The notes under the pieces: generated by a model
Seen by the model: the letters and a program-made list of their open reading frames with translations, nothing else
Database searches by the model: none
What the model was told of the DNA's origin: nothing
Source of the DNA: Dermatemys mawii
Taxonomy: Eukaryota > Chordata > Testudines > Dermatemydidae
Assembly (NCBI GenBank): GCA_007922305.1
Contig: ML677348.1
Location: 22,298,124-22,362,123, forward strand
Direction of reading: 5' to 3'
DNA: 64,000 nucleotides
In this document: piece by piece, positions 21,197-34,123 of the stretch
How positions within the stretch are numbered: position 1 is the first letter of the stretch
Layout: every line of letters begins with the position of its first letter
Made by a program: the position numbers and the translations under genes

Positions 21197-24100
21197 CTAT
21201 AAATATCTAATAAACCAAATTTATTTTTAATGTGTCCTTAAAGAGTTGCTTACTCTAATACTGCTTACTGTATTTGTTTTCTTGAAGCAGAAGCCTTGTC
21301 AGACAACTGATGCATATTTGTTTTTATTTGTCTTTCTCCACCCTTGAATACGAAAGGTGTATGTGTGGAAAAAAAACTGGTAAAAATGTTCATCAGATGT
21401 AACTGGTTTATCTTTCACAGTTTTCTGTTTGATTTCATAGACTCTGCAGCAAGCAAATTCAGTGACAGAGATGTGTGCTTGCTGGTGGGGAGTGAACTGT
21501 AGCCACTGATTCCCGAAGAAACAGTTTCTATGCTAATAACCTTAGTAATAAAGATGCAAGACAAGAGAAATTAACACAATATGAGAAATAAGCAAAATTT
21601 GCATATGTATCGCTTTTCCATGAGATGTCAGAGGTTCTTTAAGGGGCCTGATTTTGCAAGTCACTGGCATTTAGTGGGAGCAGGATCTCAGCCCTAAGAT
21701 TGTGTCCATGAATTCAGAAAAAATTTAGAACAGTTTTGGAACGCAGACTACAAATACTACTTTCTTATTGTGAATAACTGGAATAACTGATGCCTTAGCC
21801 ATATAGGATTAAAGGGTAGACATATTTTCAGATTGGTCCCTGAATAATGGTAATCAGCTATGGGGGGGGAGGAGAGGGTAAGGGATAAATGCTGGTACTC
21901 TGCCAAGCACCACTCTGTGACACTGAGATGAACTGCTCACCGTAGATTGTACAGCTTTTCATAACGTGATGATCCATTTGCTTGTGTCCTTTGCTCAGCA
22001 GTAAAATAGCTAACAGTGGTGGCATTTAATTGTCAGATCTAGGACTGAGTGTTTAACATTCACTGAAGATCTATGTCTGCCGATTCAGGCAGATGTTACT
22101 GTTTACATTCAGCTCAGTTAGAATATTTTCTTCATAATTGTTAGTACTAGACTTCCATAGAGAGCTGGGGACGGCCTGAAACTTGTATTCTGGAGCACAA
22201 GGCACTGCCACCGGGGTGGTGGGGCGGTGGTGGGGTACCAGATCAGTGAGCCACCATGAGTTTTTGGCCCTATCTGACCCAGACAATTCAGAGACATGAG
22301 CAGTAACAATTATTCCAAAGCCCCTGGCTTCCAACAGGGGGAAGCTGCATGGGTTGGGAGGGAAGTGAAGAGGTCAGCTGCAGAGGAAACGAAGAAGCTG
22401 TTGACATGATGATCAGTGCTTGGATCTCTGTGGCTGATCCCAGTGTACCGGTAATGTGGTATATTAGAACTAAACAGTTAATACCTTGCGGCTCCTGAGA
22501 GGTTAGTTGTACTTCTGAGTACAGTGTTGCCTCAATTGTTGTTGCAATGGAATAGTAACATACTGAAGCTACCTTCCAAATATGCTGTCCTGAGGAAGAG
22601 TGGGTAAATGATTCTGTCTGTACCAGTGTATATTGTGAGGTGGTATGCTTTAGGCAATAATGCTACTAAGCAAAACTGAGTAATTCTGTTCTGAATTTAC
22701 TGTGAATGAGCCACACCATAATATAGAGGTAGCTGCGATGCCATTAACAATAGAGCACTAAAATATACACAGTGAGACCCATGGCTTCAGTTAATTTACA
22801 CTGAGGTAGAAGAAGCCTCTTTATTTAATCCTTAAATCAATTCCAAAGAAAGAAGCATTTTTTAGAAACAGAATTGTAGGTCTTTAGAAGTGTTCAGCCC
22901 GCCTGAGAATTTGGTTGGCTGATTATGTAACACTCTGCTAATTCTCACATGCAACTCTGTGGGCAGCTTGAGTCACTTCTAAAGGGAGCTTTTTAAAATG
23001 TATTACCCCTCACTCTCTTCGCTTTTTCAAACATATTCACACAGCCTAACAGTAATTGGTTTTAAAATACTGCATTGCTGTTTTACCTTCCCTATTTGTG
23101 CGCTTCTCTGATAGCAATGGCAGTTTTACCTTGTTATAAAGTCAAGTTAATGCCGCTGTGGAGGAATAAAAATTGCAAAAAAAAAATTCAATTTTGGATC
23201 TTTACAGAAGTGTTCATTTGTTCAGCATATGGATAATTTGCATGTATTAATGTTTTTAGTTAAAAACAGATGTGAATATTTTATTGGCAACTGAACTGTT
23301 ACACAGTATAAAAAGTATATTATAAAAAGAGGGATGTAACTGGTGCATGAAGGCGGTTTTGGGTACAAACCCATGTTATGATTCATTAGCTAATTGCTTT
23401 AAAGACACACAATAGAATAAAAGTAGTTTTTATGGAATACCTTTTTAATTCCAATTAAAAGCTTCTTACAAACATTCCTCTGCTGCACTGTTAGCACAAC
23501 TGCATTGTGTGAGAAGCAAAGTGAAACTGCCTAGACACTTTCCACTTTGCCCAAGATGAATGGAATATTAAAAGTAAAAAAAATGTGAAAAATAAATTTG
23601 ACTTTCTTAGGGCCAGATTTTCAAAATCATTCCCATTTAAAAACTTAGCCACTTCTTTAATTGTCTTAAAGAGTTGAGCATCCTGCAACTCCTCTTGAGA
23701 TCAGTGGAAGTTGATGAGCATTTATCTAGTTGTCTAAATGGGCACTCAGTATGCGTGAAAGTTTGGTGCTAAAAATGTATTTTCAGAATTGCCTGTATCT
23801 TAGGCTAACATGTACAGTTCAGTTGTCTCCCTTTAAAAAACCTGAAAGGTGCCAGGTTAGCCTTCTGAACTGCAAGGGTCTTCTATCTGCAGAACGTGTA
23901 CATTACAGAAATCAGCAATGTAACTTTTCCATTTCAACTCTGTCTTCTAGTAAGCAGCCCTTTATTGAATGGCTATTTCAGTCTCTGTGCCCATCCTACT
24001 TGTTTTAGTTTGTATCCAGCTTCAACGAAGTGTGATTTTAATGGAATGGGGAGCAGGTGATGAGTATTAAGTAATGCTAGCAACACACTAGTACAAAGAG

Positions 24101-24986
24101 GGAAGGAGCCCAAGAGGATATTGTTAAGACTGGAAGGGAAGAAGAGAGGGAGGTAAATTAAGAAGTGTGAGAGGATGAGGGCCAAGCTCAGAAATAGAGA
24201 TTTTAAGTAGACTGGCAGAGCCTTAAGAATAGAATACAGGGTTTAAAAGAGGACAGTTGTGGTGTTCTGCAGTAGTGTCCAACTGCCGCAATCATGATTA
24301 GGGTCACATTGTTCTTAGTCTGTTTGAATGCATGGAAACACAGTCCCTTCCCCAAAGAAGCAAGTCTAATTTGAAATAACATGTGAGTAACTATGAGGCA
24401 AGTAGGTTCGAAATGAGCAGTAATAAATTCATTCTGTTACCTAGGTAAATTGCATGCACAATGCGATGGTTCTGAATCATGGTAAATATTTTTAAAATCA
24501 GTCTGACTGTCTCACAGGCTAGTCATTAGCTAGCTGATTTGACATAGTATAATGGGTGGATCCCATCAATTTTGCATTTAAAGAAGTTGACCAGATGCTG
24601 GATAGAGAGTGAGGAGGTGGTACAGTTAGAAGAAAAAGGTTTTGAACAAAGTGAGAGGGAGATGGTTGGCAACAGACAGTATGAATAGAGTAGAAAGGAG
24701 ACCATAAATATCTCCCTTTTCCACGTTTACTGATAACCACAGGAATGCAGGATGAAAATGTCACCATTTTGATCATACCTGTTTGGCTATGAAGGTCTTG
24801 CTTCCCCCAACTAGCAATAATGTTTGTTTATAAGTTAGTACTTTCATAATTTGGGCACAGTCTCCCCTGCCAGGCCTTCTAAATTATTCAGTCTCTAGAG
24901 GCTGAAATTGTCGGCATGGAATCTAAAATGATAAATGCTCAATGCTGTATTCACTCTTGGGAGCCAGTAGATTTCCTGCTTAAATC
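21197..24986. other. Unassigned, with a short-repeat remnant
   Basis: 3.8 kb without a recognised gene. GGGCCAGATTTTCAAAATCA at 23610-23629 begins a stretch to about 23720 that recalls a palindromic sauropsid MITE, but the second arm is unclear. A purine-rich patch lies at 24090-24240. Confidence 0.45.
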
Positions 24987-24989
24987 TAA

Positions 24990-25302
24990 GGCCTGGGCTA
25001 CACTAGCCAGGGCGTGTGTGTGTGTTTCAAACTAAGATTCGCAACTTCAGCTATGCTATTCATGCACATTCGCGTAGCTGAAGTCGAAGTATCTTAGTTC
25101 AACTTACTTGGTCATTCCCCAGTGGTGAGTCGACCATGGTGGCTCCTTCGTCGACTCTGCTTACTCCTCTTGCTGAGCTGGAGTTCCGGAGTTGACGGGA
25201 GCTGTTTGGAGATCGATTATCACATCCTGATGAGACTCAATAAATCGATCCTCGATACACCGAACACTACCCTCCAATCCAGCAGGTAGTACAGACATAG
25301 CC
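24990..25302. mobile_element. Harbinger-type MITE, 313 bp
   Basis: Exact 3-bp duplications TAA flank it (24987-24989 and 25303-25305). The ends are GGCCTGGGCTACACTAGCC and, complemented, GGCTATGTCTGTACTACC. A (GT) tract near 25015 and paired GATCGATT-type motifs near the right end are interior. Non-coding. Confidence 0.85.
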
Positions 25303-25305
25303 TAA

Positions 25306-27795
25306 GAAGGTGTTTACTTCCAGGGTGAAAAGGTGCACTTGAAGGGCCTTTCACCCTAACACTTGACTTATTAGCAGACTCATGTGTTGCTCCCAAGGTT
25401 CCAGAAGTACTGTTAATTTATTGGTGTACCTAAATCCTGGTTTCTTCATTTGGAAATAGTTGGTCTACATAGGATCTTTCTAGACACAGCTTAGGCAAAA
25501 AGCCTTCCTTCCCTTATTAAGAGCCATAAACTATATAGAAGAGAAGGCATTTCTTGACAAGAAGGAAAGTCCAGTTATAGATAGGTTGAGTCAGTGAGTA
25601 ATAAACATTGGCAAATGGTGTTAGGATCAGTGAGTGGTGAGTCAAATCTTTCATGAGTTGGGAAATGCTTGGGACATACAACTGTTTTCTCTGTCTCTGA
25701 ATAAGGATTTGTATGCTGCGCAAAGGAAGACTAGAGGTATGACAAAGTACGCTTCTCCACTTTTTTTTGAAGGTGCAGGCATGGGAGGAGTCCTTCCTTA
25801 ATTCTCTCTCTGAACACTTTCCTGAAAAAAATCAGAAAATGAGAAGGTTACACAATCGTACCAGTCCTGTAATAGCGTTCTGAGGCGAATAGATTCGAGC
25901 AGGGGCTAGGCATGGTGCACATATATACCCTCTCCTGCTATACTTGTCTAATGCAAGCCATAGTAATCTGTATAGTCTGCAGGATACAAATATACAGGAC
26001 GTGCAACGTGAAACAGTTGTAATGTTGTGGGAGAGATTTTAATTTTGGGAATTTCATGACTCTTGTGGTCTTGACTTCTCAATCCTTAATGTTGGTGGCT
26101 GTTTTGCATCTGTATGTGCAGGGTTGCCGAGTACAATGTTGACAATTAATTAGAGCTGGTGAGGAAATGATTCTCCTCACACTCCCCCCATGAAAAACAC
26201 AATAAACAGTTTATTTCACTGAAACTTTTCTCATTTTTCAGGGTTTAATGGAACCATTATTTTTCAACAGAACTTCTGTATTTTTTGATCCTTCTGATTT
26301 TTAGAAAAGATGTTTCCTGTCGCACTCATTTTGATGGAGAATGTTTAACCAGGTGTGACTGAATTTCAGCATGTCATACAAAAGTTAATCTTGACCCTGC
26401 GATGTTCTACCAAGCTTTATGAAAAAACTTCAACCTGTTGATATCTTTTCTTTGTCCACAATATCCTCCCAGATGTAAGATGCATCTCCAAAAGTTAAAC
26501 ATAATATGTCTGTCTTCTGTCCAGAGCAGATAAAATTCCCTACTGCATGCAGCTTTTTCTGTTAGACCAGGATTCAGAACCACTTGACAAAATATTTCCA
26601 TTGTGGCTTTTTACAAAGGACTGATTTGATTGGAAGTGGATGGGTTAAGATTAGGAAATTGATTTAGGTTTCAGGGTGTTTTGGTTGGTGGGTTTTTTTT
26701 TATGGGGGGAAGAGTGAGGGGGTTGATTGGTGTCGGGGGTTAGAACTTTTGAATGTGGTCAATTTGTTTTTGTTTGGTTTGTGTGAGAGCCTGGAACTTG
26801 TGTAGATGATTTTGTAATTTGAAATATGCTTGAAATTCAAAGGATCAGTTTGTTTTGAGTGTCAATATGCAGTTCTTTTAACTCAGCATTCTTTATTAAC
26901 CAGCTGTACAGTACATGGTCCACCGATAGTACCTGTAATGCTCGCTGGTAGCGCATGATCACCTGGTTGACCACATAGGGGCTGGCTCTCCTCCTTGTGT
27001 CAAATGCTGTGACAAGTGCTCAAGCTCTTTATTGTGAAGAAGAGCCTAGGATATTCTGAAAGGAGCTGGATAACTAGGAGAACCCAGCTTATCTAGCTCT
27101 ACTTAGAGGCTGCTGCAACGTAAGAGGAGTAGAGGAAATAGTGTTATTAGTGAGACTGGTGCTGCCAGCCATGAACAGAGCAGCAATGTTCAGAGAAGCA
27201 GGAAAACAAGAGAACTGGATAGCTGGGCATCATATACAAGGGGAAGGCAAGCGGCTGTAAATCATATGCAGTTTGGTTCTTTTCTTCTTAAACACTTTTC
27301 CATGTAATCCATGTGTATCACAAGGCTGTTTGATCACAGATGAGGTAGTTTTCATTAGACTTTCTCTGTTAAGGAGTGGCCCCCCTTATGAAAAAAAAAA
27401 CTCAGGAACACCTGTTATAAAGTACTTGTCAGGTCAGATGTAGCACTGGTTTAGTTTGGAATGGGTGGATTTTGTTGGAGCATTTACTTTGTGATTTAGT
27501 ATTCAACAGATGTGTTTTTTAAATAAAATTCTCAGCAGATGTGTTTTCTAAATTGACTAAAGTATTTACGTATCTCAGAGGGTCAACCTTAGCTGATCAT
27601 TGAGCATTTATGTTGAAATTTAATTAGTGACAAATGCATGATTTATTTTGTTCATAAAAAAAAGTTAGTTGTGTATTAGTTTGTCATTTATCTCTTTATT
27701 CCTAGATATAAACTGTGCACCCTGTTTTCAATTAATGTATAATTGTTTGTTATTGGACTGAATGTTAGATTTGCATATGCTGTTGTGCATATTAG
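25306..27795. other. No recognised gene or repeat
   Basis: 2.5 kb of mixed sequence. No motif-bearing frame or RNA gene is seen. Confidence 0.5.
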
Positions 27796-27908
27796 AGTTA
27801 TAATTTTAATTTTTTCCCCTCCCCTCCTTCTCCCTTCTCTCACCCTTGTGTCTGCTTATCCTTTTTGGAATGTGATTCTTCAACAATCGTGATGTACTTC
27901 TGACACAG
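27796..27908 (+). promoter_or_regulatory. Splice-site-like segment: AG-free pyrimidine-rich tract ending in CACAG/GTAAAG
   Basis: From 27796 to 27906 there is no AG dinucleotide. The tract includes a strong pyrimidine run (27810-27860) and ends at CACAG, followed at once by GTAAAG. It could serve as an acceptor with a distant branch point or as a donor. All three frames have a stop within 35 bases before the junction, so a coding exon ending here would have to be tiny. This is speculative and may be chance. Confidence 0.2.
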
Positions 27909-29021
27909 GTAAAGACTTTTTTTTATTTACCAATACTTATTGAATGTAATCTCTGCTTGGAGAATGTACAAACAGCCTTTAATTAGACAACACAGTTCAG
28001 TCATGGATAATGCACTGGATAAATTCAATCATGATGTTGTCATTACAATTGGCAGTTGAAAGTGACCTACAAAGAAAAATGGCCTATAAGTTCCCTTCCC
28101 TACCAGTTCCTCTACCCCCACTTCAGGAAAGTGATGGAGGCTATTCCTATCCTCACCAACATTAGAAATTTAGGTCTTTGTATTCCCTGGTACCTACATA
28201 AATGGTGAATTACAACCTCACAAATCAAAGAGCCCAGAGACTTAGGGCTTTAGTACCTACCAGTAGAGTTATTAGCAGTAACTCCCCTCTCCTCAGCCCC
28301 AAGTATGGATGCAGTTATACAGATATTAAAAAGCTTATACTGGGATGGTTTATTGCAATTCAGGAACTGAAATAAACAATACCAACATAAGGCATCTTTA
28401 TCCCAGTGTAACTGTCAGCAAAAAAAAATCTCCCTCACCCCAACCAATGTTGTTGCAATATATTTTACACTGTACATGTGTAAGTGTAGATCAAGCCGGT
28501 TGAGAAATGATACCTTTGGTGTTTAACACTTATTAAACTACAATGCTGAATTAACATTTTGGACAAAGAATGTTTGTTAGCAACTTTATATCTTGCCCCT
28601 TCAGTTAAGTTGAGAGCTCACAATGTCTATGTTCTGAGACCTTCAGAAGATCCTTCAGCAAAACTAAAAAAGACAAGACTTAAATCCTTTATTTTTAAAT
28701 TAAAAGATAAGTTGGGGAACCCTTTTTTTTGATGGGGGAAAGCTATCAGGCTGCCTTCATATAAAATATGAAAAGGCACAAGCCGAACTCTCTCAAAATC
28801 CTTTGCAGATTGCCTTTAATATTGATGGAAAATATATTTTAGGGATGAATTTATACAAGGATCTGCAGGGAATTCCTATTACTTTTTAGTATTAGTAAGG
28901 TGAAACAAACTTCAGTAAAACTAGAGCCACATCTGCAGATGCTACCAGTATAGAGTTTACGATCATGAATAGCCTCATTAGCTTCAATGCTACTAAATCC
29001 ATTAGTAAGTAATATAACCAG
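27909..29021. other. No recognised gene or repeat
   Basis: About 1.1 kb with no feature that I can name. Confidence 0.5.
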
Positions 29022-29024
29022 TAA

Positions 29025-29299
29025 GGCCATGTCTATACTGCCACTTATGTTGGCAAAAGGTATGTGTATCAGGGGGTGTGAAAAAACGACATCCCTGAGT
29101 GACATAGGTTATGCTGGCATAGATGGTAGGATGCACAGTGCTGTGTTGGCGGGAGAGCTTTTCTTGCGGACATAGCTACTGCTGCTTGTAGGGAGTGGTT
29201 TAATTACATCGACAGGAGACTTCTCTCCCATTGGCATAGCACACTACACGAGAGATCTTACAGCTGTGCAGCTGTAAACTCTTTAGTGTAGACATAGCC
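29025..29299. mobile_element. Harbinger-type MITE, 275 bp
   Basis: The ends are GGCCATGTCTATACTGCC and, complemented, GGCTATGTCTACACTAAA. Flanking triplets are TAA (29022-29024) and TAT (29300-29302), one change from an exact TAA duplication. Interior GGGAGTGGTTTAATTACATC is shared with the element at 50658. Non-coding. Confidence 0.82.
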
Positions 29300-30461
29300 T
29301 ATGTTTTTGCTGATTCAGACCCTTTTTAATTTTATCTTTTCCCTTCTGCAAATGAGTATAAAAAGAACTCCACGGTTTGGAGTTCTGTGTTGAATGCCTC
29401 AAATAACCTTAATAAGAGAGGTAAACAGCAGATTTATTATCAAGAATGTATTTTGGTTTTGTTTTTAGCTCTGTGAAGTCTATCTTGCCCAATTTCTTTC
29501 GGCAAAATGTCACAACATACATTCTGCTGGTGGCTTTATACTGGAAAGCACTCTGAAAAGCGGATTTTGTATCTAGCAGTAACACAGCTATTTTTAGAAC
29601 AGTGTACCATTTTATAAATGTTTAGAAAAAATGCTATTTTTGAAAACATTTAAAGTCTGGACAGATTTTTCCAACAGTGTGCTAAGTAAACACTGTGTCG
29701 ACCCTGAAAATTAAATCTTTAATGGCAAGTTATGTTATCCTTGGTGGTCAGCAGCAGATGTTAGATTGTCAGCAGAATGTATCAGGAGAGGGAATTTACA
29801 GCTATTGATCCATGGCAATATGGCCTTTGGATATAGAAAAACAAAGGATGTTTTAAAACTACTAACCTACAGATTGTCTCTCTCAGAATGGGGCATTGAG
29901 AACATAATTCTGAAAAGGATTTTGGGGGTGATATAAGAAGAGGAACATGCACATTTGTAAACTACCTTCAAATCTCTGAGCTGTGAATTATGTTAAATTG
30001 ACTCAGTATTACCCATTAATTATATTAGAATTAAATGTGATCTACTTAGAATTACAGAAAACAATATTAATGGCAATATATAAAAGGAGAGGGGACCTTT
30101 AATATCAGCTGTATATGCAGTGTTCCTATTTAGCCTTGCTTTTGGGGGCATTCAGTGTGTAATTCCAAAGTTAATGGATTTTTGTCAAGCCAATTTGTAA
30201 ATCACCTTTTTAAAAATCAGTTGCTCTTCAGCAACATAAGAGCCTGTGATAGTTTATGTATCACAAACACCTTTTAAAAACTAAATTCTTTATACTGCTT
30301 AAGATGTTTGTGACCTCTTTTGCAGGAGAAATGCCCAACTTCAGGCTCAGGTCTTGACAAGTTATATAGAGAACAACTGATTCTGAGCTGTTTGTGTTTT
30401 TAAAATTAACTTTCCATGGTGTACATTTTGACATTTCATAAAAATGAATCAGGGTGAAAAT
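29300..30461. other. No recognised gene or repeat
   Basis: About 1.2 kb of AT-rich spacer between two MITEs. Confidence 0.5.
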
Positions 30462-30464
30462 TTA

Positions 30465-30686
30465 AGCTATGTCTACACTTAAACTGCTTATAGCAGCACA
30501 GCTACAGTGTTTCAGCCTAGACAGTCACTACAGTGACAAAAGGGGTTCCCCGTCATTGTAGTTAATCCAACTGCCCAAGATTTCTTCTGTTGACTTACTG
30601 CTGTCTACACTGGGAGATAAGTTAATTTAATGACAGCACTTGGGGGTGTGGAGTGACATGGCTGGATGATACAGCTGAGCTGACTT

Positions 30687-30723
<37 letters not shown>

Positions 30724-30736
30724 TGTAGACCTGGCC
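30465..30736. mobile_element. Harbinger-type MITE, 272 bp, with T32 tract
   Basis: Exact TTA duplications flank it (30462-30464 and 30737-30739). The ends are AGCTATGTCTACACTTAAA and, complemented, GGCCAGGTCTACACTAAA. A run of 32 T (30690-30721) lies just inside the right terminus, probably an expanded short T run. Non-coding. Confidence 0.88.
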
Positions 30737-30739
30737 TTA

Positions 30740-31710
30740 GTGTTTCTTAACAGGTGGCTGTAAAAGGAGAACTAGACAATGTTTAGGTTACCCATCCTGG
30801 CTTTTGCCACAGATTTTCTGAGACACCTTTTTCTTACTCTCTCCTTGCCTCAATTCACTGTAAAATGGGATAGTTGCACTTCCCTAATTCAGTGAAGCTT
30901 ATACAGTACAGTAAACAGGGCCAAAATAGTACTGATTTTTTTTTCTGGTATGCTGTTAGATTATGAAAGTAGACCCTTTTACAGTACCTGCTTTAAATAA
31001 AACTTTTAACTTGACATATTGGCAATGAGCAATTATAAGCTATGTTACCACAAACCCACATTAAAATATTTAATGGTGCTGACTGGAGAGATTATTGATG
31101 ATTTCTTACATGCTTCTAATTTAGACAGATACGAAATGATAAAAATAGATGGCCAAATATACAACAGACTCCACACGTATTTAGTAAACCAGAATGATAT
31201 AGATACGAGCATAAAACACATACAGCTCTGCCAACTGCTTCCTAAAAATATCATTTAATTTGTACTATAGCTTGGGTTATGTCTTCATAATAAATCATGG
31301 AAAGTGCAGCTTCCATCAGTACCAAACCTACTGAAATATTGAAGGCTTGAACAGCTTTTATCTTTGGCATACACATGATGATTCTGTCCAAAGGTGATCA
31401 TGACAGATGTGTAATGGGATATTGAACACTCTTTGATATTCAGGCACCTTGAGAGAGAATTTACACCTTTATAACTTAATAAATTGATATTCATAAACCA
31501 ATAAGCCTTAAAATGTATAGACACTTCTGAAGGCATTTAGAGTTTAAAATCCGCATGTATTGTGATGCATTTTGCAGTGAGCTGTTCTGCAGTCATCTTA
31601 TTAAATGTTCTGCTACTGGTTAACCAAAGAGCAGATGCATGAACAAAAGTAGCCTCATCTAAAATGAGCAATATGCTCTTTTAAAGAGCACTAAAAATAC
31701 TGCTGTACTT
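30740..31710. other. No recognised gene or repeat
   Basis: About 1 kb. Overlapping frames at 31019-31258 and 31045-31254 carry no motif and are likely chance. Confidence 0.5.
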
Positions 31711-31713
31711 TTA

Positions 31714-31961
31714 GGCTGTCTATACTAGACCCATTTCCTTAAAATTTCCCGCCATTGCTACCACTGATTCAGTTGCAGCAGTGGAAGGGGTAGTGTAGAC
31801 GGCTTTTTGACCATCTTGTTGTTTAATGCTGCTCCAAACACCTGATGGTTAAAACAGCAGCCACTAATGACTATCCACTCTGGTGCTCTCATTGTTGCTA
31901 CAAGGGTGGAGCTGCACTAGTGGCGAAGGGTTCTGAGAAAATGTCTAATGTAGGTAAGACC
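31714..31961. mobile_element. Harbinger-type MITE, 248 bp
   Basis: Exact TTA duplications flank it (31711-31713 and 31962-31964). The ends are GGCTGTCTATACTAGACCC and, complemented, GGTCTTACCTACATTAGAC. The interior holds AGTGTAGACGG near 31794, an internal copy of the terminal motif. Non-coding. Confidence 0.82.
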
Positions 31962-31964
31962 TTA

Positions 31965-34123
31965 TGGTTTCATTTCTGAGACAGCTGTTTGTTTCTTTAG
32001 TGCTATAAAATGGTCTGAGTTACTAATTTACCTGCTGGGATATATTTGATATTCAGCATTCAATTCTGATTCGAAAATATACCGTCTATTTCCCTTTTCA
32101 GAAAAGGATCTTTATGTGTATAGATTTGTTTTTTATACACACACAAGCCTTCATCCCAGCGTGCTGCCACTGTACCTGACCGAATCAAGATGTCTGGTCA
32201 AGGGGAATTTTCTCAGTCATTCATACTGCGAACATAGTTTCTCTTCCTTCTTCTTTCTCTTTCCCAAGCAGCAATAGCTTCTGCCTGACAAGGGACATCC
32301 CTCAGGCAGCAATATCTGACCTTTCCGTAGGCAAATCTCCATTGCTACTGCAGCCTCAGGCCAACTGAATGTGTGACGCTTTCTCTGGAGCTGCTTAATG
32401 TCACTCTGATCAGTCCCTATGCACAGAGTTTCCAGCCTTTATGGGAAGGAGTTCCCATTTGTGGTGTATTTGTAATGAATCCCTTTTTCTTCCCCATGTC
32501 ATGCCATGCTACATCCTGGCAGTCAGTGAGTAAAGGACATTGAAGCAGGAGGGGGAGCACTTTGCTGCACCAGCCGAGGAAGAGTGCAGAGCATTGCTCC
32601 CCTGGGGAAGGGGAGGAGTTCCCCTCTGTTTTTAGCAGCGGCAGAGGAACTATACTTTAACCTCGGAAGGCATTGCAGCTGTCTCTCACCCTGGTTTATA
32701 GCCAGCTCCTTCCTCTCTCTCCCCTCTGTTTCCCACCCTTTTTAAAATTTTGGCTGAGTTTGTGTTCTACTGTCCATTTGTTTTCTCCCTACCACCTTTC
32801 TCTGTTTTTGCCTATCCTTGTGTATTTTTTCCTCCCTCAGTTCTCTGCCTCTCTCCTTTTTCTCCCTGCCATTCTTCCCATTGTTTCCTCCTCCTTTTCC
32901 ATCTCATTTCTCTTCCCTCCCCACTTTAGTCTCATGCCCTTTCTTCCCTTTTTACATATTCTCCATTCGTCCTTTCTTTTTTTCTCCTCTATCCCCACAC
33001 TCTTCTTCCTGTGCTTTCAGTTTGTAGAAGTGTAGCCATGTGCATTTGCTGTGGATGCTCTGACATATTGATTCCCAGTAAATACAAGAAGATTGCTCAA
33101 CACCCTTAATCACTGCTCACAAGATAAACCACATCACTTCTATAAAATAGAATTACAGCCTGCAATCCCTCCACTCAGTCGTGATCCCGTAGCCCTTACT
33201 TACATGCATAGTTCCATTAACTTCAACAGAACTGGCCTCATGAAGAAGGGTTGCGAGATTGAGTCCAGAATTCCTGGTTAAAAAGAGGGTCCTTTTCCGG
33301 AAGGATAACAAATACGAGCTCCTTTGGCTAGAGTGAAAGTGAATTTTAGAGTCAAGGGCCTTCACAGAGAATATTTTGACAGGAGATATTACTTTAAAAA
33401 GTTTCCCCTTTTGTTACGTAAGCAAACAGAAAAACTGAAGATTGTGAATGTCTCATTTTTTGAAATAAATTTTGTGAAATAAACCACATGCAATGTAGAT
33501 GGGTGTAGAGAGAGAGACTAATAAAATCTGTGTTCATAAGGACCTAAGAATTCACACCTTGGTATAATAAAAATAGAGAAGTCCTTTATAGATGTAGAAT
33601 GTGTTGGATCAGCTAAATGTTCTTGAGGTAAGTAAATGGAACCTATACTTAATGTAGCAAAGAGCTTTTAAAGGGTAATATATCTGTATGATCAGTGCAC
33701 ATCAGCTGAGGTGGCTGAAACATTCATGGTAGAATATTCATGTAATAGAAAAAGTCTCAAACTCTATTTGTGAATGCTTAAAATCCTTTTATGACATCCA
33801 TATCTTTTATTTTACTTGACATGACTATGTCCTATTATTTCTATTTCCTTATCTAGCCATTACATTTAACATTATTGCATGTTCTAAAAAAGTCTAAACA
33901 AATCAGTATATTTTGTAAATTGTGCCTTCAGAGCCCTGAAATCTGTTTGTTGAGAATCAGCTCTAAAATGCCATACTGAGGCTTCATTGTGCTAGGTGTC
34001 ATGCAAATACATAGAAGAGATGGTTCTAGTCTACAGAACTTACAAACTATGTGGACTAGAACGAGGAGGGGGATATAACATACAAGCAGAGTGATCAGAG
34101 TAATGGTTGGCAAAATCTTGTTT
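31965..34123. other. Unassigned, with long pyrimidine-rich tract
   Basis: A strongly pyrimidine-rich stretch at about 32690-33020 ends in TTCTTCCTGTGCTTTCAG (33003-33020), a good match to a vertebrate splice acceptor. One downstream frame stays open for only 28 codons with no known motif. The 120-codon frame at 32673-33035 is low-complexity translation of the tract. A GC-richer patch lies at 32500-32680. Confidence 0.4.

Noticed and set aside
27873..27908. Possible coding microexon before GTAAAG
   Set aside because: All frames have a stop within 35 bases and no AG acceptor lies between the pyrimidine tract and the junction.
32673..33035. 120-codon frame rich in L, F, P and S
   Set aside because: Low-complexity translation of a pyrimidine-rich tract, not a membrane protein.
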